Below the pieces are notes generated by a model. It did not search any database. It saw only the letters and a program-made list of their open reading frames with translations, and was not told where the DNA came from. DNA of 56,245 bases from Undibacterium sp. (GTDB lineage Bacteria > Pseudomonadota > Gammaproteobacteria > Burkholderiales > Burkholderiaceae_D), in the NCBI RefSeq assembly GCF_030651495.1, contig NZ_JAUSFI010000025.1, forward strand, positions 1 to 56,245, in the 5' to 3' direction. Position 1 is the stretch's first letter. Every line of letters begins with the position of its first letter. Of this stretch, positions 19,053 to 28,388 are shown piece after piece. Both the position numbers and the translations under genes were made by a program.

Positions 19053-20768
19053 ATGAGTTCAGAATTTACAGGCGCAGAGATATTAGTTAAATGTCTAGCC
19101 GAAGAGGGTGTTGAGCATGTGTTCGGATATCCGGGCGGTGCGGTACTCTATATCTACGATGCCATTTACAATCAGGACAAGTTTCAACATATTCTTGTTC
19201 GCCATGAGCAGGCTGCGATTCACGCCGCTGATGCTTACTCCCGATCTTCGCAAAAAGTTGGCGTAGCTTTAGTGACGTCTGGTCCTGGCGTGACAAATGC
19301 GGTTACAGGTTTGGCTACTGCCTACATGGATTCTATTCCTATGGTGATCATTTCCGGTCAGGTCCCTAGCCATGCCATTGGCCAAGATGCTTTTCAGGAA
19401 TGCGACACCGTTGGTATTACACGTCCATGCGTTAAACATAATTTTTTGGTGAAAGACGTCAGAGATTTGGCGGCAACGGTCAAAAAGGCGTTTTTTATTG
19501 CCACAACGGGGCGTCCTGGCCCAGTACTGATCGATATCCCTAAAGATATTAGCAATCACAAAACGACCTACGAGTATCCAAAAGAAATTGAGATGCGCTC
19601 GTACAAGCCAGTGGATAAAGGTCATTCTGGACAAATCCGCAAGGCGGTTCAATTGTTGTTGCAAGCCGAACGTCCAATGATTTACACCGGTGGTGGCGTG
19701 ATTCTGGCTAATGCGGCGCCAGAACTGAATAAATTAGTCGATCAACTTGGTTTTCCTTGCACCAATACCCTGATGGGTTTGGGCGCTTACCGGGCGTCTG
19801 ATGAAAAATACGTAGGAATGCCTGGGATGCACGGCACTTACGAAGCGAATATGGCTATGCAGCACTGTGATGTGCTGATTGCAATTGGCGCACGTTTTGA
19901 TGATCGCGTAATCGGCAATCCTAAACATTTTGCTTCACATCCACGCAAAATTATTCACATTGATATTGATCCGTCGTCAATTTCTAAACGCGTTAAGGTA
20001 GATATTCCTATCGTTGGCAATGTGAAAGATGTATTGCAAGAGTTTTTGTCTCAGTTGAACGCGTCCGAACTCAAACCAAATGGCAAAGCACTGACCGATT
20101 GGTGGAAACAGATCAATCAATGGCGTGAACGTGATTGTCTTAAATATACGACTTCGACTGAAATTATCAAGCCGCAGTCGGTAGTGCAAAAAGTTTGGGA
20201 AATCACAAAAGGTGATGCTTTCGTCACTTCCGACGTTGGTCAGCATCAGATGTGGGCTGCGCAATACTATCGTTTTGATAAGCCCCGTCGTTGGATTAAT
20301 TCCGGTGGTCTGGGGACTATGGGTGTGGGCTTGCCCTATGCGATGGGAGTGCAAATGGCTAACCCTGATGCGACCGTCGCTTGCATTACTGGTGAAGCAT
20401 CAATACAAATGTGCATCCAGGAGTTGGCAACCTGCAAGCAATATCATCTGACACCAAAAATTATTTTGCTAAACAATCGTGCTCTTGGTATGGTGCGTCA
20501 ATGGCAAAAAATTGATTACAACGGCCGATATTCTGAATCCTACATGGATTCTTTACCAGATTTTACAAAGCTGGTAGAAGCTTATGGTCACGTTGGCATG
20601 AAAATCGAAAATCCCGCCGATGTGGATGGTGCTTTGAAAGAAGCCTTTGCGATGAAGGATAAATTGGTATTCATGAATTTTATTACCGATCAAAGCGAAA
20701 ATGTCTGGCCTATGGTCAAGGCAGGTAAGGGTCTGACTGAAATGCTGCTTGGTTCGGAGGATCTGTAA
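19053..20768 (+). CDS. ilvI: acetolactate synthase, large (catalytic) subunit
   Basis: 571 residues from the ATG at 19053, which follows GAAAGGAA (a TTG six codons earlier is in frame but lies before that site). The enzyme condenses pyruvate or 2-oxobutyrate with TPP, Mg and FAD, opening Ile/Val/Leu synthesis. GYPGGAVLYIYD and the catalytic Glu in VRHEQAAIHAADAY are clear. The TPP-Mg motif, normally GDG...NN (GEG in many betaproteobacteria), reads GEASIQM...LLNN, with Ala in the third position, which is unusual. It overlaps ilvH by one base (TAATG). It could equally be named ilvB. Confidence 0.95.
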   Translation: MSSEFTGAEILVKCLAEEGVEHVFGYPGGAVLYIYDAIYNQDKFQHILVRHEQAAIHAADAYSRSSQKVGVALVTSGPGVTNAVTGLATAYMDSIPMVIISGQVPSHAIGQDAFQECDTVGITRPCVKHNFLVKDVRDLAATVKKAFFIATTGRPGPVLIDIPKDISNHKTTYEYPKEIEMRSYKPVDKGHSGQIRKAVQLLLQAERPMIYTGGGVILANAAPELNKLVDQLGFPCTNTLMGLGAYRASDEKYVGMPGMHGTYEANMAMQHCDVLIAIGARFDDRVIGNPKHFASHPRKIIHIDIDPSSISKRVKVDIPIVGNVKDVLQEFLSQLNASELKPNGKALTDWWKQINQWRERDCLKYTTSTEIIKPQSVVQKVWEITKGDAFVTSDVGQHQMWAAQYYRFDKPRRWINSGGLGTMGVGLPYAMGVQMANPDATVACITGEASIQMCIQELATCKQYHLTPKIILLNNRALGMVRQWQKIDYNGRYSESYMDSLPDFTKLVEAYGHVGMKIENPADVDGALKEAFAMKDKLVFMNFITDQSENVWPMVKAGKGLTEMLLGSEDL

Positions 20769-21259
20769 TGAGACATATCATTTCTGTATTGCTAGAGAAT
20801 GAAGCTGGTGCCTTGTCGCGTGTTGTTGGCTTATTTTCCGCGCGCGGTTACAACATTGAAACCTTGACTGTGGCACCAACAGAAGATGCAACCTTGTCAC
20901 GTATGACCATTGTGACTTCCGGGTCTGACGATATTATTGAGCAGATTACTAAGCATCTGAATCGTTTGATCGAAGTGATCAAAGTAGTTGATCTGACTGA
21001 AGGTGCGCACATTGAGCGTGAACTGATGTTGATCAAGGTGCGCGCAGTAGGTAAGGAACGTGAAGAAATGAAGCGCACTGCGGATATCTTCCGTGGCCGC
21101 ATCATTGATGTCACTGAAAAGACCTATACTATAGAGTTGACTGGTAATAAAGGTAAATTGGATGCTTTTATTGATTCAATAGACCGCACTGCGATTCTGG
21201 AAACAGTACGTACCGGCGGCTCAGGCATAGGACGCGGTGAACGCATCCTTAAAGTATAA
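20768..21259 (+). CDS. ilvH: acetolactate synthase, small regulatory subunit
   Basis: 163 residues, full length. It begins with an ACT domain (HIISVLLENEAGALSRVVGLFSARGYNIETLTV), the site of valine feedback inhibition, followed by the second, ilvN/H-type C-terminal domain. It activates the large subunit and confers sensitivity to valine. Its start codon shares a base with the stop of ilvI, so they are co-translated. ilvC follows after 77 bp. Confidence 0.97.
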   Translation: MRHIISVLLENEAGALSRVVGLFSARGYNIETLTVAPTEDATLSRMTIVTSGSDDIIEQITKHLNRLIEVIKVVDLTEGAHIERELMLIKVRAVGKEREEMKRTADIFRGRIIDVTEKTYTIELTGNKGKLDAFIDSIDRTAILETVRTGGSGIGRGERILKV

Positions 21260-21333
21260 AAGCATCAGTTTAGTGTTTTGACGTTATTTCAAACGTCAAT
21301 ATAAATTCAAACAATTAAATTATTAGGAATTAA

Positions 21334-22353
<1,020 letters not shown>

Positions 22354-22373
22354 TTGAATTAACGCGTTGTATA

Positions 22374-22442
22374 TTTACGCTGCATGTATCTGTAAGAACA
22401 TGCAGCGTAAAGAAAAAAGTCGCCTATTCAGGCGACTTTTTT
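22374..22442 (+). terminator. tandem hairpins ending the ilvIHC operon
   Basis: First hairpin: a perfect 14-bp stem, TTTACGCTGCATGT (22374-22387) with ACATGCAGCGTAAA (22398-22411). The second is a typical intrinsic terminator: GTCGCC (22419-22424) and GGCGAC (22431-22436), flanked by an A run and TTTTTT, so it could work in both directions. Confidence 0.88.
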
Positions 22443-22913
22443 ATGGCTGCTTGCTTGCAAAAAAGTGAGCACGCCTGTCACATAGTCTGTCACACATAGT
22501 CATGCACCTTTTCAGTTGGTCGCTTCTGTAAGTCGCATGGAAGATGCGTGCTGGAATTGCCCACTATTGATTTACAAAATTGCGCTAACTATTCAGCCCC
22601 TTATGAAAAGGCCGGTTTTCAGCGTAATTTTCGACCAAAAAACAGCTCGATTTCAAGAAAATCATCTATGCCGCCGAATACTATGGCTATTAATCGCTTG
22701 ATTGCTGAGTAAATTGTGGTTTAAAAATGCTCCAAAATCATCTTCCTCATAGGGGACTGAATAGTTACAAATTGTGATTGAGCGATAAATTTAGTATTAA
22801 AATATGCAATATCTGATGCTTGATAATTTACTATTCTCAAGTTCATGTTTGCAACTTTGTGGAGATATTAAGGTCTACGCTTTTGTTAGTTCACTATTTT
22901 GGGGGGATTCTTA
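22443..22913. other. intergenic region before the SIMPL gene
   Basis: About 470 bp. A 61-codon open frame at 22516-22701 has no ribosome site and no recognisable similarity, so I do not call it. The rest is AT-rich and would hold the promoter of the next gene; no clear -35/-10 pair was picked out. Confidence 0.45.
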
Positions 22914-23648
22914 ATGAAAAAACTCACAGGTTTAATTCTTGCCAGCATGATCGTAATGCCAGTTTACGGGCAACAAATGAATACTGGAACACTCGTGACC
23001 GTATCTGGTTATGCCGATATCAAAGCTGACAATGATCAGGCGATAGCCACTTTTTTTATTGAGGAGCAAGATAAAGATAAGGCCGCTGCCGCGTCACGCG
23101 TGAATCAAAAAATGAAAGCCGGCACCGACTTGATTAAAAAAGAAGATGTTCAAGCTCAATTGGCAACACGAGGATATTACTCTTATCCTATTTATTCAGA
23201 TGAAACATCGAGTATTCCAAATCAGCTGCGCAAGCGCCAACAGACGGGCTGGAGAGTTGGACAATATCTGGAGATGAAAACACAAAATTTGAAGCAATTA
23301 CCTGCCACCGCAGCGGCAGTACAAAAAACGCTGGCGTTAAATGGAATCAGCTTTGGATTATCTGATGTGGCGGGCAAAAATCTGGAAGCGGCGCGCCTTG
23401 ATGCTGGTTATAAAAACTTTAGTGAGCGTGTACGGGTCATTACTAAAGCAATGGGGCGTAGGGATGAAAATATTGTGATAGAAGCTTTGGATTTTGATGG
23501 CGGCGACAGCTCACCACGACCGTATGGTGTTGAGACAGCAATGATGAAAAGCGCTATGCGAGGAGATGTTACTGTGGCTGAAACTAGTTTTGAGCCAGGT
23601 GTGACATCGTTGACTATTCGGGTGATAGGTAAGGTGAGAGTAAAATAA
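22914..23648 (+). CDS. SIMPL-domain (DUF541) exported protein
   Basis: 244 residues from the ATG at 22914, preceded by GGGGGGATT. A signal peptide (residues 1-20, ending VYGQ) shows export. The rest is a SIMPL domain: TLVTVSGYADIKADNDQAIATFFIEEQ at the start and SLTIRVIGKVRVK at the end are family strands. DUF541 proteins are periplasmic or outer-membrane-associated and some are linked to oxidative stress, but no reaction is known. It is followed by a bidirectional terminator and convergent with moxR. Confidence 0.85.
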   Translation: MKKLTGLILASMIVMPVYGQQMNTGTLVTVSGYADIKADNDQAIATFFIEEQDKDKAAAASRVNQKMKAGTDLIKKEDVQAQLATRGYYSYPIYSDETSSIPNQLRKRQQTGWRVGQYLEMKTQNLKQLPATAAAVQKTLALNGISFGLSDVAGKNLEAARLDAGYKNFSERVRVITKAMGRRDENIVIEALDFDGGDSSPRPYGVETAMMKSAMRGDVTVAETSFEPGVTSLTIRVIGKVRVK

Positions 23649-23668
23649 GATTTTCACGCTTTACCAAT

Positions 23669-23714
23669 AAAAATGAGGTCCAAGGTGATGTCACTCGTCT
23701 GGGACCTCATTTTT
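23669..23714. terminator. bidirectional terminator between the SIMPL gene and moxR
   Basis: AAAAATGAGGTCC (23669-23681) pairs with GGACCTCATTTTT (23702-23714) over 13 bp without mismatch. A and T runs on the two sides fit termination of both converging transcripts. Confidence 0.9.
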
Positions 23715-23724
23715 ATTTACATCA

Positions 23725-24579
23725 TCAGCGGTTGGTACGCGACATGAATACTAGTCGTTCAAATAAATGAACATCTTGCTCATTTTTAAGTAGTGCTCCA
23801 TGTAGTGGTGGCACTACTACTTTAGTGTCTTTGCTGCGCAAGGCCTCTGCTGGTATATCTTCGGCCAACAATAATTTCAGCCAATCAAGTAATTCTGAAG
23901 TTGAAGGTTTTTTCTTCAGCCCGGCGACATCGCGTACCTCGTAAAATGTTTGTAAGGCCTGTGCCAACAAATCACTTTTCAGTGTCGGGAAGTGGACATC
24001 GACGATCTGTTGCATTGTGTCTTTGTCTGGAAATTTAATGTAATGGAAGAAGCAGCGACGTAAAAAAGCATCGGGCAATTCCTTTTCGTTGTTCGACGTG
24101 ATGATGACTAGCGGTCTATGTATGGCACGCACCATTTCTCGGGTTTCATAAACATAAAATTCCATCCGATCGAGTTCACGTAATAAATCATTCGGGAATT
24201 CAATGTCTGCTTTATCGATTTCATCAATTAGCAAAACTACTGGTTCATCGGCTGTAAATGCTTGCCAAAGAACGCCTTTAACAATGTAATTGTGAATATC
24301 TTTGACGCGTTCATCGCCGAGTTGCGAATCGCGCAAACGTGATACGGCATCGTATTCGTATAGGCCTTGCTGCGCTTTGGTTGTTGACTTGATATGCCAC
24401 TGCATTAACGGCATGTTGAGTGCAGTAGCCACTTCTTCTGCCAACATGGTTTTACCTGTGCCAGGCTCACCTTTGATTAATAGCGGGCGTTGCAGGGTGA
24501 GGGCGGCATTGACTGCCAATTTCAAATCATCGGTCGCGACGTAATTCTGTGCGCCATCAAATCGGGTTACCTGTTTCAT
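23725..24579 (-). CDS. MoxR-family AAA+ ATPase
   Basis: 284 residues. Walker A GEPGTGKT (about residues 36-43), Walker B in VVLLIDEIDKAD, and ITSNNEKELPDAFLRRCFFHYI with sensor 1 and arginine finger mark a MoxR/CoxD-type AAA+ ATPase. These act as chaperones that insert metals or assemble complexes, normally with a VWA-domain partner encoded next to them. Here the gene is followed by a terminator and then a convergent SIMPL gene, with no VWA gene in the window. Its upstream neighbours, divergent, are two cytochromes c. Confidence 0.9.
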   Translation of the reverse strand: MKQVTRFDGAQNYVATDDLKLAVNAALTLQRPLLIKGEPGTGKTMLAEEVATALNMPLMQWHIKSTTKAQQGLYEYDAVSRLRDSQLGDERVKDIHNYIVKGVLWQAFTADEPVVLLIDEIDKADIEFPNDLLRELDRMEFYVYETREMVRAIHRPLVIITSNNEKELPDAFLRRCFFHYIKFPDKDTMQQIVDVHFPTLKSDLLAQALQTFYEVRDVAGLKKKPSTSELLDWLKLLLAEDIPAEALRSKDTKVVVPPLHGALLKNEQDVHLFERLVFMSRTNR

Positions 24580-24854
24580 GATGTATGTGTATTTTTATGT
24601 GTGCTGAAATTCAACGCGTTAGATAGAAAATTCTCTTTACTGTATCGAGTATAAGCGAGAACAGCAATTATTGTGAACGGCTGTTCTATTTTACGAACAC
24701 CTGTTTCTATATCTGTCGCGTTTATTTCGTATTAAATCGATAAATATCGCCGTAGATCTGCTTTTGCTGTGATTTTTACGCAAATTTGATCGTAATCAGC
24801 TAGAATGCTGTGTTGAATCAAATCGCTCATTAGATAAATTCTATCTCCTTTAAT

Positions 24855-25175
24855 ATGAAAAAATTGTTTGCTCTTCTCGCTCTCGCGAGCTTTGTGCAGG
24901 TTGCTGCTGCGGCAGATGTGGTTGGCAATGCCAAAGCCGCAGAAAACAAGGTTGCTATGTGTATCGGTTGCCATGCCATTCCTGGTTATAAGGCTACTTT
25001 CCCAGAAGTTTATCAAGTGCCTATGATCGGTGGTCAATCAGCCGCCTATATCGTAAGCGCACTGAAGGCTTACCGTAAAGGTGATCGCAAACATCCAACG
25101 ATGCGTGGTATTGCAGGCAGTTTGTCAGATCAGGATATTGCTGATTTGTCTGCCTACTACTCGCAACAAAAATAA
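24855..25175 (+). CDS. c-type cytochrome, monoheme, periplasmic
   Basis: 106 residues. A signal peptide (residues 1-20, ending AAAAD) is followed by the heme-binding CIGCH and, near the C-terminal part, a Met in HPTMRGIAG that would be the sixth ligand, typical of class I cytochromes. It is expected to carry electrons in the periplasm. It forms a pair with the next cytochrome, 15 bp downstream, and is divergent from moxR. The partner enzyme is not encoded nearby. Confidence 0.9.
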   Translation: MKKLFALLALASFVQVAAAADVVGNAKAAENKVAMCIGCHAIPGYKATFPEVYQVPMIGGQSAAYIVSALKAYRKGDRKHPTMRGIAGSLSDQDIADLSAYYSQQK

Positions 25176-25190
25176 GAACAGGAGTAGATT

Positions 25191-25538
25191 ATGAAAAAAA
25201 ATACACTATTGGCCTTGCTTCTTTCTGCATCCTCTTTTGCTGCGCTTGCTGGTGGTAATATTGACGCGGGTAAACTGGCTGCCGAAAAATTTAATTGTGC
25301 TTCTTGTCACGGTGCAAATTTTAGTACGCCTATCGATCCTAGTTATCCAAAGCTTGCAGGTCAGCATACTGATTATATTGCGCAGGCATTGAAAGCTTAT
25401 CAGCGTGGTGCTGATGGTGCGTATGGCCGTGGTAACGCGATTATGGGTGCCCAGGCAAAAGCTTTGTCCAATACAGATATTCAAAATATCGCAGCTTACT
25501 TAAATAGCCTGCCAGGTAGTCTGGTTTTACAAAAATAA
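25191..25538 (+). CDS. c-type cytochrome, monoheme, periplasmic
   Basis: 115 residues. A signal peptide (about residues 1-21, ASSFAALAGG) is followed by CASCHG as the heme-binding site. A Met in GNAIMGAQAKALS is the likely axial ligand, and DIQNIAAYLNSL is the usual C-terminal helix. It resembles one half of a cytochrome c4. The start follows AGGAG. With the preceding gene it forms a two-cytochrome operon that ends at the terminator just downstream. Confidence 0.92.
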   Translation: MKKNTLLALLLSASSFAALAGGNIDAGKLAAEKFNCASCHGANFSTPIDPSYPKLAGQHTDYIAQALKAYQRGADGAYGRGNAIMGAQAKALSNTDIQNIAAYLNSLPGSLVLQK

Positions 25539-25555
25539 GCATAGTATTTTGAAAT

Positions 25556-25588
25556 AAAAAAAGCCACGAATTTCGTGGCTTTTTTTAT
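25556..25588. terminator. Rho-independent terminator after the cytochrome pair
   Basis: GCCACGA (25563-25569) pairs with TCGTGGC (25573-25579) around a three-base loop. It is flanked by an A run and a T run, so it can also serve the convergent DUF1841 gene. Confidence 0.92.
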
Positions 25589-25598
25589 TGTTGACGCG

Positions 25599-26030
25599 TT
25601 ATGCGCATGTGCGTTTGCGTAGGGCTTCAATATATGCCTCACCATCAGGTGGTAAACCGCTACGCTGTGAATTCCAAATCATTTCACCAAGACACTCCAT
25701 GATCTGATGATGTGCCTCATGTTGTGAGTTGAACTTGTTCGTCAAGATTTCGAAGGCGGCACGCACTCCGCGTGGTTGGTCTACTGAAATTTGTTCTGCA
25801 ATCGACAGATGCATAGACAAATGAAGAAACGGATTGCTGTTTCCTTCATTTATGCTGTAATTTGCCTCCAGTGCGGTTTCTGGATTTTGCAACACATCAT
25901 CGTACTCAGGGTGCTGATTAATCCAGTCTGAGGCGATTGCTTCTAACGGGGTAAGAATCTCTCGGGCATGAAACTTTCTGAAAGTTTCACAAAAAAAACG
26001 TCTGACATCTTGTTGGCTAGGTGTGAACAT
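25599..26030 (-). CDS. DUF1841 family protein
   Basis: 143 residues, no known function. NPFLHLSMHLSIAEQISVDQPRGVR with a following EAHHQIMECLGEMIWNSQR is the DUF1841 signature, rich in His and Glu that could bind metal. There is no signal peptide. The family is widespread in betaproteobacteria. It is divergent from the decayed nitroreductase gene. Confidence 0.88.
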   Translation of the reverse strand: MFTPSQQDVRRFFCETFRKFHAREILTPLEAIASDWINQHPEYDDVLQNPETALEANYSINEGNSNPFLHLSMHLSIAEQISVDQPRGVRAAFEILTNKFNSQHEAHHQIMECLGEMIWNSQRSGLPPDGEAYIEALRKRTCA

Positions 26031-26147
26031 GGCGAAATAATGAAACTGAATAAAACGTATTTTACGGGTAATCGTCCTATCTTGCGCTGAACGATTTTTT
26101 TACTTCGGTTATTATCCGATGTTTATAATAAAACAAAAGGAAAGACC

Positions 26148-26728
26148 ATGTTGACGCAGGAAAATCTCGCTACTTTATTCACTGATGCACGTACTCATAA
26201 TGAGTGGTAAGACAAACCAGTAACAGATATCCAATTGCAGCAAATTTACGACTTGATGAAATGGGGTTCAACCTCGGCCAATTGTTCACCAGCTCGTATT
26301 GTGTTTGTTGAATCTGATGCTGAAAAAATAAATTGCTAGCGTGCATGGCACCGGGTAATCAAGATAAAACTAGAACGGCACCTGTTACTGCCATTATTGG
26401 CATGGACATGGCGTTTTACGACAAATTACCACAATTGTTTCCGCATACCGATGCGCGTTCTTGGTTTGCTGGCAACCAAGCTGCTATAGAAACCACTGCA
26501 TTTCGTAATTCTTCTCTGCAAGGTGCTTACCTGATGCTGGCTGCGCGTGCAGTGGGACCCGACTGTGGGCCAATGTCTGGTTTTGATGTGGATAAAGTGA
26601 ACGCCAGTTTTTTTGCTGGTACAGATGTGAAGGTTAATTTTATTTGTAATTTTGGCTATGGTGATGCGGAGAAACTTTTCCCGCGTTCTCCTCGCCTGGC
26701 ATTTGACGATGTATGTAAGATTGTCTGA
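26148..26728 (+). pseudogene. decayed RutE/HadB-like nitroreductase (malonic semialdehyde reductase family)
   Basis: Translation from the ATG at 26148 gives LATLFTDARTHNEW and then an in-frame TAA at 26208-26210, where the family has a codon just before DKPVTD. It continues with [18 protein letters not shown], then runs into TAG. A one-base loss near 26325-26333 shifts the frame, after which [23 protein letters not shown] through [29 protein letters not shown] and GPMSGFD match to the end. So one nonsense mutation and one frameshift disrupt an otherwise well-kept gene. The decay looks recent. RutE proteins reduce malonic semialdehyde in pyrimidine breakdown; relatives are general FMN nitroreductases. 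Confidence 0.88.
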
Positions 26729-26758
26729 TCATTTGCAGTGAGTGTTGCGCTGATGCCC

Positions 26759-27406
26759 TTATACATTCTTTGGTAAGGGTGTTTTTTGTTTGAATTCGCA
26801 TAAATCGACGATCATGCAGTTCCAGCATTTTGGCTTGCGTGCGAGGCAAGTATAGCGTCCGTGCAATATTAACCAATGATGTGCATCCATTCTAAATTCT
26901 TTGGGTACAAATTTAAGTAATTTTTCTTCAACGGTTTCAACGTTTTTTCCAGGGGCGATACCGGTACGGTTAGAGACGCGGAAGATATGCGTATCTACCG
27001 CGATAGTAGGCTCTCCAAATGCGGTATTCAATACGACATTAGCGGTTTTGCGTCCTACTCCTGGTAAGGCTTCTAGCGCTTCGCGTGAGCGCGGTACGAA
27101 GCTATGATGCTCTGCAATCAGAATCCGACAGGTTTCGATGACATTTTTTGCCTTGGTACGAAATAATCCTATGGTTTGGATATAGGGTATTAGCCCTTCC
27201 ACGCCTAGTGCGTAGATGCTTTCAGGTGTATTGGCGATAGGGTAAAGTTTTTTTGTCGCCTTATTCACCGATACGTCCGTTGCCTGCGCAGAAAGCAAGA
27301 CAGCGATTAGTAATTCAAACGGTGTGGTGTATTCCAGTTCGGTAGTCGGGTGGGGGTTTTGCGCTTGGAAGCGACTGAAGATGGCGTGCCTTTTTATTGC
27401 ATTCAT
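26759..27406 (-). CDS. nth: endonuclease III
   Basis: 215 residues. It removes oxidised pyrimidines from DNA and nicks the abasic site. The helix-hairpin-helix LPGVGRKTANVVLNTAF includes catalytic Lys120, and Asp138 is in AVDTHIFRV. Four Cys at 187, 194, 197 and 203 (CLARKPKCWNCMIVDLC) hold the 4Fe-4S cluster, the same spacing as in E. coli. It lies 55 bp downstream of rsxB on the same strand, echoing the rnf/rsx-nth order in gammaproteobacteria. Confidence 0.97.
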   Translation of the reverse strand: MNAIKRHAIFSRFQAQNPHPTTELEYTTPFELLIAVLLSAQATDVSVNKATKKLYPIANTPESIYALGVEGLIPYIQTIGLFRTKAKNVIETCRILIAEHHSFVPRSREALEALPGVGRKTANVVLNTAFGEPTIAVDTHIFRVSNRTGIAPGKNVETVEEKLLKFVPKEFRMDAHHWLILHGRYTCLARKPKCWNCMIVDLCEFKQKTPLPKNV

Positions 27407-27461
27407 TTCGTTGCGTTCGTTGATGTCGTATTGGCGAATTAAATTTAAATAAAAATTAAAA

Positions 27462-28142
27462 TTAAAATTTAGTGTTTTCTGATTCTAGTTTTTTGAGTCT
27501 GGCACGCTCTATCGCTGCGCTAATGATAGCTTTTTTACGTTGTTTTTCGTGAATTTCGCCTTCAGTTAACGCAATTTCTGCTGAGACTGCGCGCAATTTT
27601 TCTACTGCCTTGGCTAGTAGTCTTTCGTCGTTCTCAGATTTTTCACGCTCCAACCTCTGTTGGCGGGAATGGAATTGATTCCGCGCCTGATTGGCCTGTT
27701 GCTGCGACCACGCTTCCCAGCCAGTTTTACCACTCGCCACATCAATCATGCTGATGCAGTCAACAGGGCAGGGTGCCACGCATAAATCACACCCTGTACA
27801 TAACTCAGGCAATACCGTATGCATTTGTTTGGCTGCCCCTACAATGGCGTCAACTGGGCATGCTTGTATGCATAGAGTGCAACCAATACAGTACGCTTCT
27901 TCAATCATCGCCACAGGACGTACACGCTCGTGTCCATGACTGATATCGAGTGGAATAGCCGGTTTTCCCAGTAATAACGCAAGTCTCGCAACACCCTCTT
28001 GTCCACCTGGTGGGCATTGATTGTAGCTGGCATTACCATTGGCAATTGCTTCAGCATAGGGGCGACAAGCAGGATAACCGCATTTGGTACATTGGGTTTG
28101 CGGCAGTAGTTCTTCTATTTGATCGACAAGAGTCAGGAGCAC
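27462..28142 (-). CDS. rsxB: RsxB-like ferredoxin (electron transport complex subunit B)
   Basis: 226 residues from a GTG at 28142; no ATG lies upstream before a stop. The N-terminal [16 protein letters not shown] with a further Cys in NQCPPGG holds one 4Fe-4S cluster. [16 protein letters not shown] and [16 protein letters not shown] form a two-cluster ferredoxin domain (about residues 80-140). A long charged coiled tail follows. RsxB belongs to the Rnf/Rsx complex, but no other subunit is here and the N-terminal membrane anchor of E. coli RsxB is missing, so this is the soluble betaproteobacterial form. nth follows in the same unit. Confidence 0.85.
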   Translation of the reverse strand: MLLTLVDQIEELLPQTQCTKCGYPACRPYAEAIANGNASYNQCPPGGQEGVARLALLLGKPAIPLDISHGHERVRPVAMIEEAYCIGCTLCIQACPVDAIVGAAKQMHTVLPELCTGCDLCVAPCPVDCISMIDVASGKTGWEAWSQQQANQARNQFHSRQQRLEREKSENDERLLAKAVEKLRAVSAEIALTEGEIHEKQRKKAIISAAIERARLKKLESENTKF

Positions 28143-28341
28143 AGGTATTTCAATCGGTGGTTAACAAGGGATGCTATTATCCGTCCAAATGAGGGCCGTC
28201 ACAAACGAAAAAAGATATTCGTTTGTTCTTACTTGCTGAGCGCAGATGAGTGAGATGCTATTATTTTTTATGTGGAGTGATGCAGGTGCTAGCTTGCAAT
28301 TCGGGGCGATGGAACATATACAAGTTTAGATGTAAGCGAAA

Positions 28342-28371
28342 AAAAAACCGCCAATATACAGGCGGTTTTTT
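28342..28371 (-). terminator. terminator of the PHB depolymerase gene
   Basis: AAAACCGCC and GGCGGTTTT arms around an eight-base loop at 28342-28371, with A and T runs, lie 18 bp after the depolymerase stop codon. The symmetric A/T runs would allow termination in either direction. Confidence 0.88.
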
Positions 28372-28388
28372 AAAAAATTATATCCAGA

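Noticed and set aside
22516..22701. 61-codon open frame between ilvC and the SIMPL gene
   Set aside because: No ribosome site, no recognisable domain, and an unremarkable Cys/Arg/Leu composition as expected from random sequence.
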